Origin: a virus
DNA: 28,710 nt
Reading direction: 5' to 3' (one strand)
Virus record (IMG/VR): IMGVR_UViG_3300033149_003620
Span: 1 to 28,710 of that record
Below the pieces are notes generated by a model. It did not search any database. It worked only from the letters and a program-made list of their open reading frames with translations, and was not told where the DNA came from. The position numbers and the translations under genes are program-made. This document shows positions 22,648 to 28,710 of the stretch, piece after piece (within the stretch, counting starts at the first letter, position 1; each line of letters opens with the position of its first letter).

Positions 22648-24320
22648 TGTGGAACCTCGGCTGGTTTTCTAGTAGCAGGATATTCTCCTTCAAGCGCCTG
22701 CCTCAGGGTATCACGAGCCACAGGATTAGTCGCTTCGGAAGGGCGCTTGGCCTGAACAGGATTTTTGCTCAAGTCCTCCTGCATCTGCGCCTGCATCTGG
22801 GTATCTTGCTGTATATCCTTGAGATACTTCTGCATGCCCATCTGCTCTATCGCTTCTCTTGTTCTGATTGCTCTCATAGCGGGGTCGGAGATAACCGCTT
22901 GCTCCGCAAGGGCTTCCGCAATAATCTGGTCTGCATCTTCCTGCGTCTGGTTCATGTAGTCAATCAGGAACCGCCTCCAGCTAATTCTCCCTTCGTTGAC
23001 AAGAATCCTACCGAGCATAACTTTTCTATCCTGCTCAATGGCCTCATCAGGGTTGAGCCTAACATCAACATCGTAGTAGCCGTTCAAGTCGTCTCTAGTC
23101 AGGGTGTTTATCTTTCTTACCCTCTCCCCATCTTCCATCTCTTCGCCGTAAACAGTTATCGGCAAAGCCTTCGGTGTCTTATCCAGAATTTCAAGGCAAA
23201 TACTCATCAGTTTACTCAAGGCAATCTCAAAGTTCTTGATGAGTTTGGCATATTTCTTGGAGACATGTTCAAAGGCTACATCCTGGCTTCTCCCGCCCTC
23301 CGTAAGACCAAGACCCTGCATCACGGCAGGCAGGTCGGCCAGTAACTGTCCCTCTACATAGGCAAGGTATTGATACATTTCTTGCCCAGGGACATTACCT
23401 TTCAGAATTTCTCTCTTAAAGCCGAAGGGGGTGAGTAGCGTATAGCCAGGAGCAAAGACTTCGTTCTTCATCGCCTCAAGGTCAACTGAGGCTGCGTTCT
23501 GGTCAACTTGCTCAATGTGCATTACCGGGTTGGCATAGAGATGAATAATACTGGCAATACTGCTTCTGATTTCGCACTGGTCTTTTAGCGTCCCCCTGTG
23601 CTTTCTCAGCCTTCCTACTGAAAGCGACTCAGGATTGCCATCGGGAGACCTTTTCCCGAAGCCTGAGAAGCAGTGAACGAAAGGCATGAAGCCAAGATAG
23701 TTTTTCCTGTTAATGAGAGTTACCTCGTCTGCCTCCACATAGTTCTGCGTGGCACTCCAGTATTCCAGATACTTGACCTTTTCGGCATCAGGATGTTGTG
23801 GCTCAAACTTGGGGTACTTGGCCTTGAGGCTCTTTAAGTTAACCTCGTAGCTCATTATTACTTCTTTGGGAACCAACGCCTCGTGAGGAACACAAAAGAC
23901 ATTGAGCGGGTCAGGCACTTCAATAATAGGGATGGCGCTGTTATCCTTGTTATACCATGCCCACATTACCGCCTCACCCCTGTGCACGCTATTCTTGACT
24001 GCCTCATCAATCTCTGCAATCAGCTCGTTTAGCCACCAGTTCACCAGCTTTGATACTTTGAGAGACCCCTGCCTGTCCTTTTCCGTTTGCTCTCTGGGGT
24101 CTCTGGATGCCTGAGGGTTGGCAGTCTCAATGTGCTCAACTATCAGGTCAACCATCTTAGCACCGCTACCAGTCCTCACCACATGGTAGGGTTTTTTTAT
24201 GTCCACCGGGAAGGTATCATAGTAATACTGGTCATCTGTCTGTTGCTCAATAAGTCGCTGGGCGTGAGTTCTCTCCCGAAGTTGTTTTTCAAGGTTTCTA
24301 ATATACTCTATGTCAGCCAT
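22644..24320 (-). CDS. Portal protein, 558 aa
   Basis: The head vertex portal through which DNA enters and leaves. The 558-aa length and features fit phage portals: an N-terminal charged helix (RNLEKQLRERTHAQRL), clip/stem elements (NWWLNELIAEIDEAVKNSVHRGEAVMW, IPIIEVPDPLNVF), then HRGTLKDQCEIRSSIASIIHLY and an EILDKTPKALPITV region, and a C-terminal barrel-like helix rich in Gln (MGMQKYLKDIQQDTQMQAQMQ). It lies directly downstream of terminase large subunit, with which its start overlaps (TAATG), the standard order. No MuF domain is fused. The likely ring is a dodecamer. Confidence 0.88.
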   Translation of the reverse strand: MADIEYIRNLEKQLRERTHAQRLIEQQTDDQYYYDTFPVDIKKPYHVVRTGSGAKMVDLIVEHIETANPQASRDPREQTEKDRQGSLKVSKLVNWWLNELIAEIDEAVKNSVHRGEAVMWAWYNKDNSAIPIIEVPDPLNVFCVPHEALVPKEVIMSYEVNLKSLKAKYPKFEPQHPDAEKVKYLEYWSATQNYVEADEVTLINRKNYLGFMPFVHCFSGFGKRSPDGNPESLSVGRLRKHRGTLKDQCEIRSSIASIIHLYANPVMHIEQVDQNAASVDLEAMKNEVFAPGYTLLTPFGFKREILKGNVPGQEMYQYLAYVEGQLLADLPAVMQGLGLTEGGRSQDVAFEHVSKKYAKLIKNFEIALSKLMSICLEILDKTPKALPITVYGEEMEDGERVRKINTLTRDDLNGYYDVDVRLNPDEAIEQDRKVMLGRILVNEGRISWRRFLIDYMNQTQEDADQIIAEALAEQAVISDPAMRAIRTREAIEQMGMQKYLKDIQQDTQMQAQMQEDLSKNPVQAKRPSEATNPVARDTLRQALEGEYPATRKPAEVPQ

Positions 24321-25699
24321 TAGCCAAACGCTCCTACAAAGGGTCGGTCAATAAAGTTGTCGTAAATCGTTCCCCTTCTTGGGATACTCATAAAACCGAT
24401 AGATTTCCTCGGCTTGTTCTTCCTCAACTGGTGTGTTATCGCCCTTGCCATAATCATGTCGTCTCTGTGCCTTGAAAGAGCCTCAAACCTTCCCTGCCCG
24501 TTCCGGACAAAGGTCATCATCTCGTCAATAGCTTTTTCGTTTCTGATAATCGTGTCGCCTTTTCTAACCGCTTCCTCGTACTCAAGAAGCATGTTGAAAC
24601 GGTCAACCTCTGGAGGGTAGGCAACAGCTTTCGTGTACCAGCCCGGTCTCCCCTTCTTGTCGTGATAAAGATTGGGGTAGTCAAGCATCTCCAGTTTTTC
24701 GCAGACTACACCGCCAGCCGAGCCATTCCTTTCGGGAGCGAGTAAGGCATTGTTGTATTCAGAGCAGACATCGTAGCAAATCTGTGCAAACCTGTCGGCA
24801 GGCATATCTCCGTAGATTTCCGCTACTTCCTCGCCGGTATTGCGCCTCACGATGACGCAATCGTTTACACCGCCACCGCCTTCATCGGAGCAGTCGGCAC
24901 CGGCAACATAAGACTCGCCCACAATGGGGTCTCGCCAGATGATGACATAGCCCTTCTTATTGCCGGGTAAGCAGTTGTTCCTTTGCCTCTCAAGCACTTC
25001 ATCGGAGAAGAGGCACTCACCGGCCAGACTTACAAACTTTCCCTCTATTTCCTGCTGGTAGACCTTTGATTCAGGGTCTAACCCCTGCTCCTCAATATAC
25101 TTCTCAATGTTGGGGAAGTAGATATTTTCTCTCGTTGAACAGGTAATAACCTTGTAGTCATCCTGGGGGTGAACGATAAACTCATCATAGAGCCAGTTAA
25201 GTTGCTTTGGAGTGGTAGTCGCCCAGAATTGAGGCGGATAGCGCTTGCCAGATTTGTCTCTTTGCCTGACTCTCTCTCTCAAGTTCTGGTAGGCAATCTC
25301 CGGGGAGCGGGAAGCCTCATCCATGTGGACGGCGGCGCACTCAAAGCCTATAAAAGCCTCCGGCCTTTCAGTTGACCAGAAGGATATACGGCAGTCGTTA
25401 AATACCCTCCACTCATTGTGCGGTCTCTGGATTTGTTTTACAATCAGGTTATCAGGGAAGACATTCCTGTAAGTCAAGATAGTAGCCTTCTCTAAAATCC
25501 TCACCTGTGGAGCCGTAACGACAATGTGAGCTCCAGGATGCTTAAGGCAATAGTCCAGAGATTTTAATGCCCCGGCGTATGTTTTCCCACTGTTAACACC
25601 AGCCACGAAAAGAGTGGCATAGGCTTCACTCCTGATAAACTCCATTTGCTTGGGATGACCCTCTATCTTTATCGTCATCCCTTCTGTCTTTAGTTGCAT
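24320..25699 (-). CDS. terL: Terminase large subunit
   Basis: ATP-driven DNA packaging motor with nuclease. ATPase: Walker A at residues about 33-40 (AGVNSGKT), Walker B VHMDE at about 124-128, coupling motif ATTTP at about 160-164. Nuclease domain: ADCSDEGGGG (Asp near 269) then NDCVIV, with RNGSAGGVV, and a C-terminal SRHRDDMIMA acidic motif. ATG at 25699 is preferred, since AAAGG lies six bases before it; a TTG two codons earlier is weaker. It overlaps the small-subunit gene by about 74 bases, suggesting coupling. It is followed by the portal. Packaging strategy (cos or pac) cannot be told from this sequence. Confidence 0.93.
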   Translation of the reverse strand: MQLKTEGMTIKIEGHPKQMEFIRSEAYATLFVAGVNSGKTYAGALKSLDYCLKHPGAHIVVTAPQVRILEKATILTYRNVFPDNLIVKQIQRPHNEWRVFNDCRISFWSTERPEAFIGFECAAVHMDEASRSPEIAYQNLRERVRQRDKSGKRYPPQFWATTTPKQLNWLYDEFIVHPQDDYKVITCSTRENIYFPNIEKYIEEQGLDPESKVYQQEIEGKFVSLAGECLFSDEVLERQRNNCLPGNKKGYVIIWRDPIVGESYVAGADCSDEGGGGVNDCVIVRRNTGEEVAEIYGDMPADRFAQICYDVCSEYNNALLAPERNGSAGGVVCEKLEMLDYPNLYHDKKGRPGWYTKAVAYPPEVDRFNMLLEYEEAVRKGDTIIRNEKAIDEMMTFVRNGQGRFEALSRHRDDMIMARAITHQLRKNKPRKSIGFMSIPRRGTIYDNFIDRPFVGAFG

Positions 25700-26036
25700 A
25701 TTCAACCTTTATAACCGGCGGTAATTCTGTTTTCTTCTCCTGTGCCAATTGCCCCTGCCATTTGAGGTATAACTCAATGGCCTTCACCTTACCCTGCTTT
25801 GACTCCTCAATAAGAGCCTGAGTAATTGCATACATCTCATTACCGCCAAGTATCCTGATGGCGTTTTGAGCAAGCGCTTTCACATCCGGGTCTTTCTTCC
25901 AGTTGGACAGAGTTACGGTTGTTACCCCCAGCTTCTCTGCCAGGTCAGCTTCCGTCTTTGGGTGCCTGTGCTCTGGAGGCATCCCCAACCAGATGGCGAA
26001 TTGCTCTCTTTCAGATTCCCTTCGTTTATTGCTCAT
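25626..26036 (-). CDS. terS: Terminase small subunit, 136 aa
   Basis: A DNA-recognition helix-turn-helix is visible at about residues 28-50 (TEADLAEKLGVTTVTLSNWKKD), followed by a helical oligomerization part (VKALAQNAIRILGGNEM, ITQALIEESKQGKVKAIELYLKWQGQ) typical of phage terminase small subunits that bind the packaging site. The C-terminus is charged and flexible. It directly precedes and overlaps the large subunit gene. The ATG overlaps the upstream 46-aa gene's stop (TAATG). Confidence 0.85.
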   Translation of the reverse strand: MSNKRRESEREQFAIWLGMPPEHRHPKTEADLAEKLGVTTVTLSNWKKDPDVKALAQNAIRILGGNEMYAITQALIEESKQGKVKAIELYLKWQGQLAQEKKTELPPVIKVEYATKDRRDDDKDRGSSQANGVYQE

Positions 26037-26176
26037 TACTTCTTCTTAGTTTTGACCTCTCCAGCGTGGGACTTCCCCTTCTTGTCGTAGCAGACACGCA
26101 TATATTTCATCTTGCCTACTTTTACGGTTCTAACTCGCCCACCTTCCTTTACACACTTAATGAAATCTGCTGGCAT
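26036..26176 (-). CDS. Small basic protein before terminase, 46 aa
   Basis: The ORF (MPADFIKCVKEGGRVRTVKV, then YMRVCYDKKGKSHAGEVKTK) is short, Lys-rich, with a beta-hairpin-like pattern. GAGGAG lies close before its ATG, and its stop overlaps the terminase small subunit's start. I recall similar small proteins of the form MPADFxxCVxxGGxVRT upstream of terminases in several phages, but their role is unknown. It may bind DNA or RNA near the packaging genes. Confidence 0.7.
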   Translation of the reverse strand: MPADFIKCVKEGGRVRTVKVGKMKYMRVCYDKKGKSHAGEVKTKKK

Positions 26177-26185
26177 GTTCTCCTC

Positions 26186-26214
26186 TTGACAATATCCTTA
26201 ATCAGTGGTATGAA
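26186..26214 (+). promoter_or_regulatory. Sigma-70-type promoter, possible leaderless start
   Basis: Perfect TTGACA (26186-26191), 17-base spacer, TATGAA (26209-26214, four of six). The expected start at about 26221 falls on the A of the lipoprotein ATG, and no Shine-Dalgarno-like sequence lies before it. Confidence 0.6.
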
Positions 26215-26220
26215 TAGAGC

Positions 26221-26442
26221 ATGAAGTATCTGCTTCTGGCAGTATTACTCGCAGTCATAGCAGGTATAACAGGCTGTAGCGGGCAACAAGACGGTATGGG
26301 GGAAAGGCCTGAAGGAAACAGGAGCACATATCCAGTCTTTACCTATCCCCTTCACCCATCGGAGTATAATTCAGGGTTCAGGTATGCGGTACCGGGTGCT
26401 GTCTATGTGACAAACCCGCCTCAGTATGAGGTCACCGAATAA
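26221..26442 (+). CDS. Small phage-encoded lipoprotein, 73 aa
   Basis: A short signal peptide (MKYLLLAVLLAVIAG) with the perfect lipobox ITGC predicts lipidation at C19. The mature part, about 55 residues, is Gly/Pro/Tyr-rich (VFTYPLHPSEYNSGFRYAVPG, VTNPPQYEVTE) with no enzymatic motif, probably an extended anchored peptide. It lies alone, rightward, between the leftward terminase operon (45 bases away) and the next leftward terminator. Its promoter abuts the ATG, implying a leaderless message. It parallels the lipoprotein at 21410, so both may be lysogenic-conversion or superinfection-exclusion proteins; that is inference. Confidence 0.75.
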   Translation: MKYLLLAVLLAVIAGITGCSGQQDGMGERPEGNRSTYPVFTYPLHPSEYNSGFRYAVPGAVYVTNPPQYEVTE

Positions 26443-26487
26443 AGCGGATTACCTGTCGTCCTTATGACATCTCTCTTTCCACCAGCG

Positions 26488-26512
26488 AAAAACCCGCCTT
26501 CTAACAGGCGGG
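26488..26512 (-). terminator. Rho-independent terminator (leftward)
   Basis: Leftward, CCCGCCT and AGGCGGG (26506-26512, 26493-26499) pair perfectly around a six-base loop and are followed by TTTTT. It closes the small operon at 26562-27220 and shields the terminase operon and the rightward lipoprotein gene. Confidence 0.82.
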
Positions 26513-26561
26513 ATTAAAAGCAACAGTAACAATAACCACAGCGGACACGGACAGGGACACA

Positions 26562-26756
26562 TTACTTAAACACCTCATCGCAATCATCCTTCCCGCAGGT
26601 CGGCTTGGCAACATCCTTTGATTCCTTCCCCACCAGAAAACTGCACCCGCACACCTTGCAGTATTTCAGCAAGTATCCGCCATGCTCAAACAATTCCTTA
26701 TCTTCATTCAGTTCAGGGTGTGTCTCCCTCCAGGACTGAGGAATACTCGTTATCAT
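26562..26756 (-). CDS. Small zinc-finger-like protein, 64 aa
   Basis: Two cysteine pairs (YCKVCGCSFLV and TCGKDDC) about 17 residues apart could bind one zinc ion. The remainder is acidic (HPELNEDKELFEHGG). No wider family recognised. AAGGAG lies eight bases before the ATG, which supports it. It overlaps the end of the upstream 54-aa gene by 44 bases. It is the last gene before the terminator at 26488. Likely an accessory or regulatory protein; no function can be claimed. Confidence 0.65.
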   Translation of the reverse strand: MITSIPQSWRETHPELNEDKELFEHGGYLLKYCKVCGCSFLVGKESKDVAKPTCGKDDCDEVFK

Positions 26757-26877
26757 CCCGAATCTCCTTTATCCCCCCAAGCGCCTTCTCAAGATGCTCA
26801 ATACACTCGTCAAGATACCCTATGCAATCGTTCCAGTAAGCCTGCGATAACTCCCAGTTCAATTCTTCAAAGGACAT
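26713..26877 (-). CDS. Small acidic helical protein, 54 aa
   Basis: Starts at ATG 26877, after GGAG six bases upstream; an in-frame extension to 26940 has no site. The product (MSFEELNWELSQAYWNDCIG, CIEHLEKALGGIKEIRDDNE) is acidic with Trp/Leu helices and two Cys. It overlaps the start of the zinc-finger gene by 44 bases in a different frame. No relative recognised. Function unknown. Confidence 0.55.
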   Translation of the reverse strand: MSFEELNWELSQAYWNDCIGYLDECIEHLEKALGGIKEIRDDNEYSSVLEGDTP

Positions 26878-27007
26878 CCTTTTCTCCAAAGCTAACTTTC
26901 CCCACCTCGGAAAACTTCTACAACCGCCTCCAGAAGCCATGTAATCAATTTCTAGCCCCTTTTACCCCGTAACAGGTAAATTACCACCAAACAGGCATTT
27001 TATAACC

Positions 27008-27220
27008 CTATTTTTTTGAGTTCTTCTTGAGAGAAGGGAACTTCCTGTATACCGCAGACCTTACCGCTTTCTTCTCCTGCGGTGTCCCAAAAGCCGATAC
27101 CCTCGCTAAAGCATTCCTCGCATGAGATTTGTCCGTTATCGGATACTTCCTCTTCTTCCCGTCTACCGCAAATGCACTGTCAGGCAACCTCTTCCTCTGC
27201 TTGTAACTTAACTTCGCCAT
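27008..27220 (-). CDS. Small DUF6582-like protein, 70 aa
   Basis: The sequence (MAKLSYKQRKRLPDSAFAVD, KYPITDKSHARNALARVSAF, GTPQEKKAVRSAVYRKFP) matches a small phage and bacterial domain of unknown function: LPDSAFA, then KYPIxDxxHARNALARV, then a KxxVRxAVxRKxP tail. The label DUF6582 is from memory. In some phages this unit is attached to a prohead protease or polyvalent protein; here it stands alone. GGTGGAG precedes the ATG; an earlier in-frame GTG at 27301 lies inside the leader RNA and is unlikely. It leads a three-gene leftward operon. Confidence 0.7.
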   Translation of the reverse strand: MAKLSYKQRKRLPDSAFAVDGKKRKYPITDKSHARNALARVSAFGTPQEKKAVRSAVYRKFPSLKKNSKK

Positions 27221-27232
27221 CTCTCCACCAAT

Positions 27233-27258
27233 AAAAAAACCCGCCATCTCTAGCGGGT
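27233..27258 (-). terminator. Rho-independent terminator or attenuator (leftward)
   Basis: Leftward, CCCGC and GCGGG (27253-27257, 27240-27244) enclose an 8-base loop, followed by seven T residues. It ends only 12 bases before the first gene's ATG (27220), so it must act as an attenuator or leaky terminator if the promoter at 27344 feeds that gene. Confidence 0.72.
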
Positions 27259-27337
27259 GTATCTCCCTGCGGTGAGTCGTTCTGAGGATTACCCATCTCA
27301 CCGCATCAAGGGCTATTCATTTAGTGCGCCCCTCCAC
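27233..27337 (-). ncRNA. Candidate structured leader RNA or small RNA, ~105 nt
   Basis: Predicted from the extended -10 promoter to the terminator. It contains a perfect 8-bp stem (GCGGTGAG 27269-27276 with CTCACCGC 27297-27304) extended by 4 bp with a 4-base asymmetric bulge. The 20-base loop could form a smaller helix. No open frame of note is present. It may sense a ligand, bind a protein, modify the polymerase as put-type RNA, or be a free RNA. No known family was recognised. Confidence 0.4.
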
Positions 27338-27343
27338 AATTAC

Positions 27344-27352
27344 ATTATACCA
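27344..27352 (-). promoter_or_regulatory. Extended -10 promoter, leftward
   Basis: On the minus strand TGGTATAAT is a perfect TGnTATAAT extended -10 element. No good -35 stands 17 bases upstream; TTGACA is present but only seven bases before. Expected start is near 27337. Confidence 0.6.
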
Positions 27353-27524
27353 TTATTGTCAAGCCCCCTTCCCATGCTTTTATTTCTTTTCTTTCTCCAA
27401 GAGTATTTTCTTTCCTTTGAGGGTTTTTCACCCCATGTTGCACGGTTAAATCATATAGTCTATAGGCGGTTTCGGTACCAGGAAACCTTCGTATCTGTGC
27501 CTGTTATACCTACGGAAGTTTAAT

Positions 27525-27550
27525 AAAAAAGCACATAATGCCAATTGTGC
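27525..27550 (-). terminator. Weak leftward terminator candidate
   Basis: Leftward, GCACA and TGTGC (27546-27550, 27531-27535) pair around a 10-base loop and are followed by TTTTTT. The stem is short. If real, it marks a further, unmapped leftward transcript from the divergent region. Confidence 0.3.
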
Positions 27551-27737
27551 GCCCCTATTCTAGCTTTGGAAAGGCTATTCTACCGGGAACTGGCCACCGG
27601 GGGATGTCTGCCAGTTCGTGGCGACATCAAATTTACAACCGTCCCTCTCATACCGCACATCTTTAAACCATCACCGTACTACCATCACCCTGATGATACC
27701 AGAAAACACAGAGGTGAAAGAAAACATACTGCTACAA

Positions 27738-27927
27738 TCTTACCGTCACTAAAACAGAGCGTTAGTTATTATATATATTATATATATATTATTATATATA
27801 CTCTTACCGTAATAAGAGAAGTTATCTTATAAGAGAAGTTATCTTAATGGTATCGTTATAGAGAACTAATATATTACTCTTTACTTAAATCCTTATTTTA
27901 GAGCCGGCAGACTGGTTATTATCCACC
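27738..27927. other. AT-rich repeat region, replication-origin candidate
   Basis: A ~35-base run of alternating A/T (27766-27800) is bracketed by direct 9-mers TCTTACCGT at 27738-27746 and 27802-27810. Next come a 17-bp tandem repeat (27812-27845) and a single DnaA-box-like TTATCCACC at 27919-27927 (eight of nine to the common box). The region has no genes and lies between divergent operons. An origin is plausible, but a promoter-dense control region is equally so. The rest of 27360-27737 holds only short hairpins, such as AACTGGC/GCCAGTT at 27588-27616. Confidence 0.4.
27812..27845. repeat. Perfect 17-bp tandem duplicate
   Basis: ATAAGAGAAGTTATCTT occurs twice in direct succession (27812-27828 and 27829-27845). 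Each copy is itself a weak inverted repeat (ATAAGA with TCTTAT), which fits a dimeric protein's operator sites. Confidence 0.75.
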
Positions 27928-27971
27928 GGGAGCTCATAACATTTTATTTACCATTTATTTACTTTTCTCTA

Positions 27972-28000
27972 TTGGCAAGTGTGGTATTGTATGGTATTGT
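27972..28000 (+). promoter_or_regulatory. Sigma-70-type promoter, rightward
   Basis: TTGGCA (27972-27977, five of six), exactly 17 bases, then TATTGT (27995-28000). It overlaps a 9-base direct repeat (TGGTATTGT twice) that could be an operator. It would drive the genes at 28031 and 28512. Confidence 0.5.
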
Positions 28001-28030
28001 GGTAGTATCAAAGTATAAGGAGGATAGGGA

Positions 28031-28474
28031 ATGAATAAATATGAAACAATAGCAAAACAAGTTTTGAGAGATACCGAGCAACAACTAGAGCATAATGTTA
28101 TTATTAAACATTGGAAGTCTAACCGCCCATTTTCTGGTAGGGCATGGAGTAAGACTTATACAATACAAGTGCCCGAACCTAAAAGCGATATATCACTCAA
28201 TACTTATTTGCACGAATTAGGGCATCTAATCTACCAAGTTAAACCTTCCTGCTTAAATGAGTATCTGGCTTGTAAATTTGCACTTGATACCATGAGGCAA
28301 TACGGATTATCTATTAGCCGAAAGGTAAAAAGACACCATAACTGGTATATCGCTTATTGTTTAGCTCAAGCACTAAATAGAAAACTCAAAAAAATACCGG
28401 TAGAACTAAAACCCTTTAGGAAATATCTATCGTGGAAAAACAACCGGTATTACGCAGATATTAGAAAGTGCTAG
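28031..28474 (+). CDS. HExxH zincin-like metallopeptidase, 147 aa
   Basis: Residues 57-67 read NTYLHELGHLI, a canonical HExxH site (H61, E62, H65), and NEYLACKFA with E77 is a good third ligand of the gluzincin kind seen in ImmA/IrrE-like and related phage peptidases. The N-terminus is charged and helical; the C-terminus is basic with HHNWYIAYCLAQALNRKLKK. There is no signal peptide. AAGGAGG lies eight bases before the ATG. It is the first visible gene of the rightward operon, so an early function such as cleaving a host or phage regulator is a fair guess. It is not related to the 96-aa zincin at 5164. Confidence 0.72.
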   Translation: MNKYETIAKQVLRDTEQQLEHNVIIKHWKSNRPFSGRAWSKTYTIQVPEPKSDISLNTYLHELGHLIYQVKPSCLNEYLACKFALDTMRQYGLSISRKVKRHHNWYIAYCLAQALNRKLKKIPVELKPFRKYLSWKNNRYYADIRKC

Positions 28475-28511
28475 AAGGATTAACCGGAATAAAGTATAGG
28501 AGGATAGAATA

Positions 28512-28688
28512 ATGCAGACAAAACAAGCCGTTGAAAATTATTTTAAGGGTGGAGTGCTATGGTGCACAAAATGTCATCGTCCTTTAACACCAGAAACCAC
28601 CTGGCTACCTGATGATACTCACGATGGCCGCATATTCTGTTATGATTGTGCGCCAGATGACGCTATTCGTGCTAAAGATATTAGTTAA
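28512..28688 (+). CDS. Small zinc-finger protein, 58 aa
   Basis: Two CxxC pairs (WCTKCHRPLT and FCYDCAPDD), about 27 residues apart, make one zinc site, as in many phage and bacterial zinc-ribbon or zf-type minimal proteins. The rest (MQTKQAVENYFKGGVLW, then ETTWLPDDTHDGR) fits a compact finger. GGAGG precedes the ATG, within a sequence nearly copied from the 5' leader of the upstream zincin gene. It ends 22 bases before the window's right edge. Function unknown. Confidence 0.7.
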   Translation: MQTKQAVENYFKGGVLWCTKCHRPLTPETTWLPDDTHDGRIFCYDCAPDDAIRAKDIS

Positions 28689-28710
28689 TCCCCTGCCTAT
28701 GGCTTCAAGC

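Larger units (their letters stand above)
27311..27580. repeat. Duplicated GTGCGCCCCT and GGCTATTC boxes
   Basis: GTGCGCCCCT occurs at 27324-27333 and 27547-27556. Each is accompanied by GGCTATTC (27311-27318 and 27573-27580), in reversed order. They flank a gene-free stretch next to the leftward promoter. The second set also encloses a TAGCTTT/AAGGCTA hairpin. They look like operator boxes. Confidence 0.5.

Noticed and set aside
26443-26487. Leftward promoter for the terminase operon
   Set aside because: No convincing -35/-10 pair was found in the gap or in the overlapping lipoprotein gene, so none is reported.
27465-27620. Possible tRNA or other known structured RNA in the divergent region
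   Set aside because: Several hairpins occur, but no cloverleaf, T-loop or acceptor arms can be assembled on either strand.
1-28710. CRISPR array, insertion sequence, integrase or attachment site
   Set aside because: No spaced direct-repeat array, transposase or recombinase motif is present in any frame.

Overview
The window is a stretch of a tailed double-stranded DNA bacteriophage genome, free or integrated; no integrase, repressor, polymerase or tRNA is visible, so its lifestyle cannot be read. A bacterial host is indicated by strong AGGAGG-type ribosome binding sites, TTGACA-type promoters, rho-independent terminators and two lipoprotein signal peptides. The host phylum cannot be fixed from sequence alone. 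Nearly all genes point left (minus strand), are tightly packed and often overlap by ATGA, TAATG or GTGA.

Layout from right to left. 28.0-28.7 kb: start of a rightward operon with a HExxH zincin and a small zinc-finger protein. 27.2-28.0 kb: a non-coding, AT-rich divergent region with repeats, an origin-like patch, a leftward extended -10 promoter and a structured leader RNA ending in a terminator. 26.5-27.2 kb: three small leftward genes closed by a terminator. 14.4-26.2 kb: packaging and head module (a 46-aa protein, terminase small and large subunits, portal, small and proline-rich proteins, a 1133-aa polyvalent or ejection-type protein, scaffold, major capsid protein, zinc ribbon). Two rightward lipoprotein genes with their own TTGACA promoters sit in this module. 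6.1-14.4 kb: LamG-like and other virion surface proteins, tail fibre, small repeat and Ig-like proteins, an adaptor-like protein and a large tail protein; the last two each carry a carbohydrate-binding-like domain. 5.2-6.4 kb: lysis-type cassette (XhlA-like holin, small coiled-coil protein, permuted NlpC/P60-type peptidase, small zincin), followed by two terminators in tandem.

4.54-5.16 kb is a regulatory gap with iteron-like repeats, an inverted repeat, a strong leftward promoter and a roughly 100-nt structured leader that ends in a terminator just before the next operon. 0-4.5 kb is a leftward, early-type operon: helical protein, HTH protein, two paralogous Cys-containing proteins (one split by twelve heptad repeats), a zinc-ribbon protein, a PD-(D/E)XK exonuclease, an HNH endonuclease, a RecT-type annealing protein and two unknowns, the last cut by the left edge.

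The exonuclease and RecT together suggest a phage single-strand-annealing recombination system. The most notable unexplained signals are two independent promoter / ~100-nt structured RNA / terminator units at operon heads, the pair of lipoprotein genes oriented against the head operon, the heptad-repeat insertion in one paralog, and the repeat-rich divergent region.
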